Source: Alphaproteobacteria bacterium
GTDB lineage: Bacteria; Pseudomonadota; Alphaproteobacteria; Micropepsales; Micropepsaceae
NCBI GenBank assembly: GCA_017308375.1
Contig: JAFKEW010000055.1
Coordinates: 1-51,219, forward strand
Direction of reading: 5' to 3'
DNA length: 51,219 nucleotides
The translations under genes and the position numbers were made by a program. How positions within the stretch are numbered: the first letter of the stretch is position 1; each line of letters starts with the position of its first letter. Shown here in pieces: positions 44,793-51,219 of the stretch. The notes beneath the pieces were generated by a model that saw only the letters and a program-made list of their open reading frames with translations, was not told the DNA's origin and made no database searches.

Positions 44793-44899
44793 CAGCCAAA
44801 CGCTGCGATTAACGGCTTACCGCCGGGCGGCTGAAGCAGAACGCGCCATCAAAAGTCGCACTGCTCCAGCCGTTTCCCGATAGCACAAAGCCCGGATCG

Positions 44900-47764
44900 T
44901 TACTTCCATTCCGCTGCAAGCCGGCTCGCCTGATCGCGGCTGTCAAACTTCGCACCGGAATCCAGAAGCTTCTTCAGCAACGTCTTGGCTTCGTTCCGCT
45001 TTCCGGCAGCATCCAGGGTTACAACATAATGATACGCAATTTCCGGATCATTCGAATCGAGCCGGTGCGCACGCTCCAACAGGGCAATGGCGCCCTTCTT
45101 GTCATTCGCCTGCCACTTCAGCCAGCCAAGCGTGTCCAGAATTGCGGCCGACTGCGGTTGGATCTTGGCGGCCAGACCCACGAGTTGCATGGCCCGCTTC
45201 GGATCCTTTTTCTGGATAAGCCAGCCGACATTGTTGAGCGCAACCACATCGTAAGGCTGTTGCTTGAGTACCGCCTCGAACTGCTGCAGGGCCCCGGCAT
45301 CGTTCCCCGAGGTCAACAACAGGCTGCCATATTCCCGGCGCCCGTCGATGTCGGACGGATTCTTGCTGACCCATCCCGAAAGGATCGAAAGCGCTTTTTT
45401 CTGATCGCCTGCCACCTGGGCCATCCGGGCATATGCGATTGCCAGTTCGGCCGTTGGATGCGTCTCGTAACCCTTGGCGAGGGTATCCTGCGCCTCCTTA
45501 TACTTCTTCATCTTCGAAAGCGTACTGGCCATCAGAATGTCGGCCGTCGCGCCGGGGTAGGACTTGGCATATTCCTTCGACACGTTGAGCGCACGATCGC
45601 CTTGACCGGACTTCAGGGAAAAATCGATCAAGGCGTTGCGCGCCTGAATCGATGTGGGATCAAGTTCCACGGCACGGGAAAACGCAGAGAGCGCGCCGCC
45701 CTGATTTTTCGTGGCCGCCAACGCATTTCCAAGCAACATCTGCGCGCCCGAGGACTGAGGCATGATGTTCACGAGGCGCCGGAAGGTTGCAGAGGCCTGA
45801 TCATGCGATCCACGCGCAAACTGAATCTGCCCGAGAAGCGCAACACTCTCCTCGCTGTTGGGCGAAATTTTCAGCGCATTATTGGCGTAGTTCTCGGCCT
45901 GCTTGTAATCCTTCTGCGAAAGATAGTAAGTCGCCAAAACCATGCTGGGCGTCGGGTCGCGCGGCGCGGCTTCGATCGCCTTCTTCAGGGACGGCACCAC
46001 CGTTTCCTCGCGCCCATCCTGAATGGCAAGCTGTGCCTTGCGGATCAGCGCCAAGGCGTTTTTCGGATCCTGCGCCAATACGCGGTCCAGTTCCTTGCCC
46101 GCCTCGGCCGTTTCGCCCTGTGCGGCAAGAACCTGCGCGCGATAATACCGTGCCGGTACAAACTTGGGATCGACCTTCAATCCGTCAGAGAATGCGGCGG
46201 CAGCTCCTTTCAGATCACCGCGGTACATAAGAACCTGCCCGCGATAGAGGTAGGGCAGCGGCTTTTTGGGCGATGCTTTCACCAGATTGTTGGCGACCTT
46301 CAATGCATCGTCAAAGCGCCGCGATTGAATCAGCGCGGCAATCAACGGCCCGGCCGTTTCCGGATTGTCGGGGTTCTGGGCATTCAGCTCGCTCAATTGC
46401 GAGATGGCGCGCTCCGATTGCCCGGTCTTCAGTTCCGTCAGCGCCAGTTGCGTTTTGATGACGTTGTTGGAAAGCCCGGCTTGTGTGGCACGTTCAAAAT
46501 ACTCCGTCGCCTCTCCATATTGCCTGGACTGGGCATATGCCTGCCCCAGCAAAGCCATGGCGCGCGGATCTTTGGAATTCTGCAGCGGCTTCAGGATCGT
46601 CAACGCCTGTTCCGGTGCCTTCTGGCGCAGACGGAGGGCACCCAGCCTGATCCTGGCCTCAGAATCCTGCGGGAAGCGCGTGACGGTGTTGGCCAGAATG
46701 GAACCGGCCGTTTCGTCATTGCCGTTGTCCAGCGCAATCTGCGCAATCGCGACACCGATCGCCGGTTGCGAGCCGACGAATTCCGGCGGCAGCGACTGCG
46801 CCAGCTTCCACGCAGTCTTTATGTCCTTCGCGCGTGCCTTGAGGATGGCCTGATAATAAACGCCAATCGGCAAACCGGGCTGCTTGGCCAATATCGCGTG
46901 AATATCGCTTTCCGCCCGCTTGTCGTCACCAAGCTTGAACAAGACCCCGATGCGGGCAACCTTCGGCGCCGGCGTATCCGGGTAATAGCGTACCAGACGG
47001 TCGGCGACCTCAAGCGCCTCCTTGTTTTTCCCTGCCGTCTGTAACAGCGAGATTTTCATCATCAGCGAACCGGCATCGGTCGGCGCCATTTTCAGCGCTT
47101 CGTCAGTGATCCGGTTGGCCGTTTCAAGGTCGCCCTGCTCCTGCGCCAACGTCGCGCGGGTCAACAGGCTCGGCGCATCGCGGCGGATCGCCAATGCACG
47201 ATCCATCGCGTTGTTCGCTTCCGTGGTCTTGCCGGTTTTTTCCAGCGCAATGGCACGGGCGCGCAGAATGTCCGCCGCGCGCGTGCTCTTGTCGGATGCG
47301 GACGGGTCGGGGAACTGCTCCAAAATATCCGCAGCCTTGCCGCGTGTCAGCATGGCCTGAAACAGGCTTGGCAGAACGGCCTCGTCGGGGGCACCGTCCG
47401 CGCGGGCCTGCCGTAGCTCGCGTTCCGCCGATACGGCATCGCCGGTCCGCAGCAGCAGATATCCCAGTTCGGCGCGGACCTGGCCATTTTTCGGCGCCAC
47501 GGTCACCGCGTTCTTGAGATAGATGATTGCCGTTTTGACGTCGCCCTTCTTCAAGGCATCATGAGCCTGCTCCACCATCCGGCGCAGGCCGGGGGCATCG
47601 GCACCGCCCTTTTTACCCGTTGCCGGAGACGTCGCCTCATATGCGGCGGCAGCGGGCGCAACACCATGCACCAGATCACCACCCACCAGGCCAAGAACGC
47701 CCACCAGGGCGGCACCCAGCAGAAGGCGGTTTGTCGTATGCGATTTCGGAGTGTACCTCGTCAC
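44900..47764 (-). CDS. prsT: PEP-CTERM-system TPR-repeat lipoprotein-like protein PrsT
   Basis: 954 residues. Signal-like hydrophobic N-terminus (LLLGAALVGVLGLVGGDLVHG, ending AAAA at about 40), then tetratricopeptide repeats to the end (e.g. ALIYLKNAVTVAPKNGQVRAELGYLLL; ALALIRKAQLAIQDGREE). The length and full TPR architecture match PrsT of exosortase A systems. Start is GTG with AGGAGG seven to eight bases upstream. It follows prsR by 33 bases. Likely periplasmic scaffold for exopolysaccharide assembly (inference from family). Confidence 0.87.
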   Translation of the reverse strand: MTRYTPKSHTTNRLLLGAALVGVLGLVGGDLVHGVAPAAAAYEATSPATGKKGGADAPGLRRMVEQAHDALKKGDVKTAIIYLKNAVTVAPKNGQVRAELGYLLLRTGDAVSAERELRQARADGAPDEAVLPSLFQAMLTRGKAADILEQFPDPSASDKSTRAADILRARAIALEKTGKTTEANNAMDRALAIRRDAPSLLTRATLAQEQGDLETANRITDEALKMAPTDAGSLMMKISLLQTAGKNKEALEVADRLVRYYPDTPAPKVARIGVLFKLGDDKRAESDIHAILAKQPGLPIGVYYQAILKARAKDIKTAWKLAQSLPPEFVGSQPAIGVAIAQIALDNGNDETAGSILANTVTRFPQDSEARIRLGALRLRQKAPEQALTILKPLQNSKDPRAMALLGQAYAQSRQYGEATEYFERATQAGLSNNVIKTQLALTELKTGQSERAISQLSELNAQNPDNPETAGPLIAALIQSRRFDDALKVANNLVKASPKKPLPYLYRGQVLMYRGDLKGAAAAFSDGLKVDPKFVPARYYRAQVLAAQGETAEAGKELDRVLAQDPKNALALIRKAQLAIQDGREETVVPSLKKAIEAAPRDPTPSMVLATYYLSQKDYKQAENYANNALKISPNSEESVALLGQIQFARGSHDQASATFRRLVNIMPQSSGAQMLLGNALAATKNQGGALSAFSRAVELDPTSIQARNALIDFSLKSGQGDRALNVSKEYAKSYPGATADILMASTLSKMKKYKEAQDTLAKGYETHPTAELAIAYARMAQVAGDQKKALSILSGWVSKNPSDIDGRREYGSLLLTSGNDAGALQQFEAVLKQQPYDVVALNNVGWLIQKKDPKRAMQLVGLAAKIQPQSAAILDTLGWLKWQANDKKGAIALLERAHRLDSNDPEIAYHYVVTLDAAGKRNEAKTLLKKLLDSGAKFDSRDQASRLAAEWK

Positions 47765-47797
47765 GGAAAAATCCTCCTCGATCTCACGCTGCTGCCG

Positions 47798-49173
<1,376 letters not shown>

Positions 49174-49177
<4 letters not shown>

Positions 49178-51219
49178 GCTGGAATCCGCTGTTCTTCAAA
49201 CTTCGATACAGGCAGTACAAGCGAAACCGTCGTCCCTTGGCCGACAACGCTCGAAACCTCAATATCGCCACCGAAGCGCCGCATCGTTTCGCGTGCCTGA
49301 TACGCCCCGATGCCGAGGCCTTTGCCCTTTGTCGAGCGCAAAGGCCGGAACAATTCCTGCGCAATAAATTGCGGCGTCATGCCCGCACCCTTATCGGCAA
49401 TATCAATGCGAACGTGATCGGCCATTCTCGTGAGCCGAAACGAAACCGGCGTTCCTGATGGGCTTGCTTCAACCGCGTTGGCGAAAACATGCTCAAGCAC
49501 GCTCAGAAACGCCGCGTGGTCCGGCACACGGGCGAACGCCTGCGCGTCTGGAAGATCAAGTTCGATATCGAGGCCGATACTGCGTTTATGCAAAGCGAAA
49601 TCCGCGATCAGATTGCAAATATCGGTTCCCTGAGCGGACACCTGCGCTCCGGCGTCTGCAACCGGCTCACCACGCAACCGCGCCAGCAATTCCTGCAACT
49701 GATCGACGGAATGCTGGATAGTCAGCACCATATCCTTGCGGAACTCTTCCCGGTGTCCGAACCGTTCCGCATTGCGGGCAATCAGGCTGAGTTGTCCGAT
49801 AGTATTTTTGATATCGTGCAGAATAAAGGCGACTCTCTTATTGAATTCTTCCAGCTGCCTTGCATCGGCAAGGGCTTGTGCCGTCTCCTCCTGTACCAGA
49901 TAGGCAGAAAGCTGCATCGCAACGAGGCCGATCAGATTCCGGTCTTCCCAATCAAGTGGCCGTATCACCCGCGGCCGATTGAGAACGGCAACCCCGACCA
50001 GCGACGACCGGTACCGCAATGGCACGGCCAGCCACGCCGCCGGGAACATCTCGTGCCACAACGCCTGACCGGGTTCAGATTCCGCCGCCTGCAATTCCAA
50101 ATAAGTCAAATCCTCGTTCTCGAAACACTTCAGATATTCCGCATCACGCGCGATGGGTGCCAACTCGCCAGGGAACGACCATTTCGCCACCGGCATAAAC
50201 TGGTTCCAACTCTCCCGGAACGACCACAACCCACCGCCATTGCTGTCCAGCAGCTCCGATAACGTGCGCAATACGCGCAGAGGGACATCACCATCTTCCC
50301 ACGCCGAGAGCGACTGAATGAATTTCTGCCATTCGACACGATAGTCGTACTTGTAGCTGAAGAAATTTTCGTTAATGAACCGAACAGCATAGGATCGGAA
50401 ACTGGCCGAACTGACCGCAACCGCCAGCCCGACAAGCATGACGAAAATCAACAAAACAGAAAGAATTGTGGCACTGCTGCCGCCATAGTTACGAATATAA
50501 TAGGCAGCGATGGCGGTCCCTTGCAGAAGTACGCCGGCTGAAACCAGTGCCGCGGTGTGGAACACGATTTTGCGGGAGGAATGCACCCCCAGCCGCAACA
50601 GCGGTGTTCGCACTGCCGTCACGACGAAAAGCGGCAAAACAAGAATAAAAATCAGCGGCTGTGCTGCGACCAGATCCTGATCGGGCATGTGGGTGAGGAA
50701 TTGCGGAATGCGCAGCACCAGATTGAAGACGAAAATGGCGGTCAGTCCGATGCCCAGAAGCTTTGTCGACCAAAACTGATCGATACTCATGTTCCGCAGC
50801 AGATTTTCCACCAGCACCAGCCCCAAGATCGAAACCACAATTCGCGTGATTTCAGAGTCGAGCTGGATACCGCCGATGGTCCCGAAATTGAGATGGAAGG
50901 CGCCGAACGCGATATCGACCGCCACCGCCACCGCGGTCAGGACCGCCAGACGGCGCCAAAGTGCATTCTGCTCATCAGCCGCGCGGAATATGCCGAGAAC
51001 GACAGCCAGCCAGCTGCCATCCCGTAACGGCGCCAACGCCATCGGGACCGCCATGGGCAGAAGATCGAGGTCGGCCAGGGTCCAGGTCAGCGACCACAGT
51101 GCCGTCACGGTTGCCGCGACGGCCAGCAGCGCCGTTAGCCAGGAGCGGGCGCCACGGAATGCCAGAAGACCGACAAAAACGGCATAGCCCAGCGCGGCCG
51201 CTGCATGAGTATAAAAAGC
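49174..51219 (-). CDS. prsK: XrtA/PEP-CTERM-system histidine kinase PrsK (N-terminus beyond window)
   Basis: At least 681 residues; the frame is open to the window end, so the start is missing. Multiple membrane segments in the first about 300 residues, then a GAF-like domain (about FKCFENEDLTYLE to QLSAYLVQEE), then the kinase core: H-box FILHDIKNTIGQLS, N-box FANAVEAS, G1 DIADKGAGM and G2 GKGLGIGAYQAR. The HDIKN form is characteristic of PrsK. Inner-membrane sensor that phosphorylates PrsR; its stimulus is unknown. First of the prsK-prsR-prsT operon. Confidence 0.92.

Noticed and set aside
45029..47044. 671-residue plus-strand frame antisense to prsT
   Set aside because: The repetitive TPR codons generate an open antisense frame; composition is basic and low-complexity.

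Overview
The window is chromosomal DNA from a GC-rich alphaproteobacterium. The evidence is the gene content and order: mutM beside ubiE-ubiB, an enoyl-CoA hydratase beside rpsT, and a dnaA-dnaN-recF-gyrB block. IalB, class III alcohol dehydrogenase and GFA-family proteins, which are frequent in this class, are also present. I cannot name a genus. The high GC content produces many long antisense reading frames, which I ignored. There are no rRNA or tRNA genes, CRISPR arrays, complete insertion sequences or prophage genes.

Layout. 1-4.8 kb: end of cysK, an SRAP-family protein with a changed active site, an old-yellow-enzyme reductase, a glycerophosphodiesterase and an acyl-CoA dehydrogenase. 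4.8-7.4 kb: a MATE exporter preceded by a small ORF and an intrinsic terminator (possible attenuator), then a small secreted protein. 7.4-13.9 kb: ubiB/ubiE divergent from mutM, a VOC protein, a DUF1993 protein, an ArsR-led operon of three SRPBCC paralogues, and the ribosome-rescue factor arfB. 13.9-14.8 kb: a lower-GC island bounded by imperfect direct repeats that start with perfect DnaA boxes; it carries a 31-residue ORF and a 78-residue zinc-ribbon-like gene with a structured leader. 14.9-24.1 kb: GFA protein, enoyl-CoA hydratase, rpsT, rhodanese, dnaA, dnaN, recF, gyrB, which is the replication core. 24.1-39 kb: metabolic genes (argG, rlmN, ialB, two DsbA-fold isomerases, SDRs, an HxlR regulator with a double operator, an ABC-2 exporter, a Mug-like glycosylase, a 2-nitropropane-dioxygenase-like protein, a hydrolase, a Baeyer-Villiger-type monooxygenase, and frmA divergent from purU). 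40-51.2 kb: part of an exosortase A (XrtA)/PEP-CTERM-type exopolysaccharide locus. One arm has a Wza-like export lipoprotein, an outer-membrane barrel, a FemAB-like protein and a second GNAT-like transferase. The opposite arm has the sensor kinase PrsK (cut by the window edge), the sigma-54 activator PrsR and the TPR protein PrsT.

How parts work together. In the last region PrsK is expected to phosphorylate PrsR, and a candidate sigma-54 promoter lies in front of the export lipoprotein gene, so the divergent arms may form one signal-to-export circuit. The ArsR operon and the HxlR/SDR pair each have a near-ideal TTGACA promoter whose 17-bp spacer is filled by a palindrome, which suggests direct repression. 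Two dispersed inverted-repeat doublets (7.3 and 37.8 kb) look like REPIN elements. FrmA, PurU and possibly the GFA protein belong to formaldehyde/one-carbon handling.

Limits: everything was read by eye. Family names rest on recognised motifs, and RNA structures and promoters are predictions.
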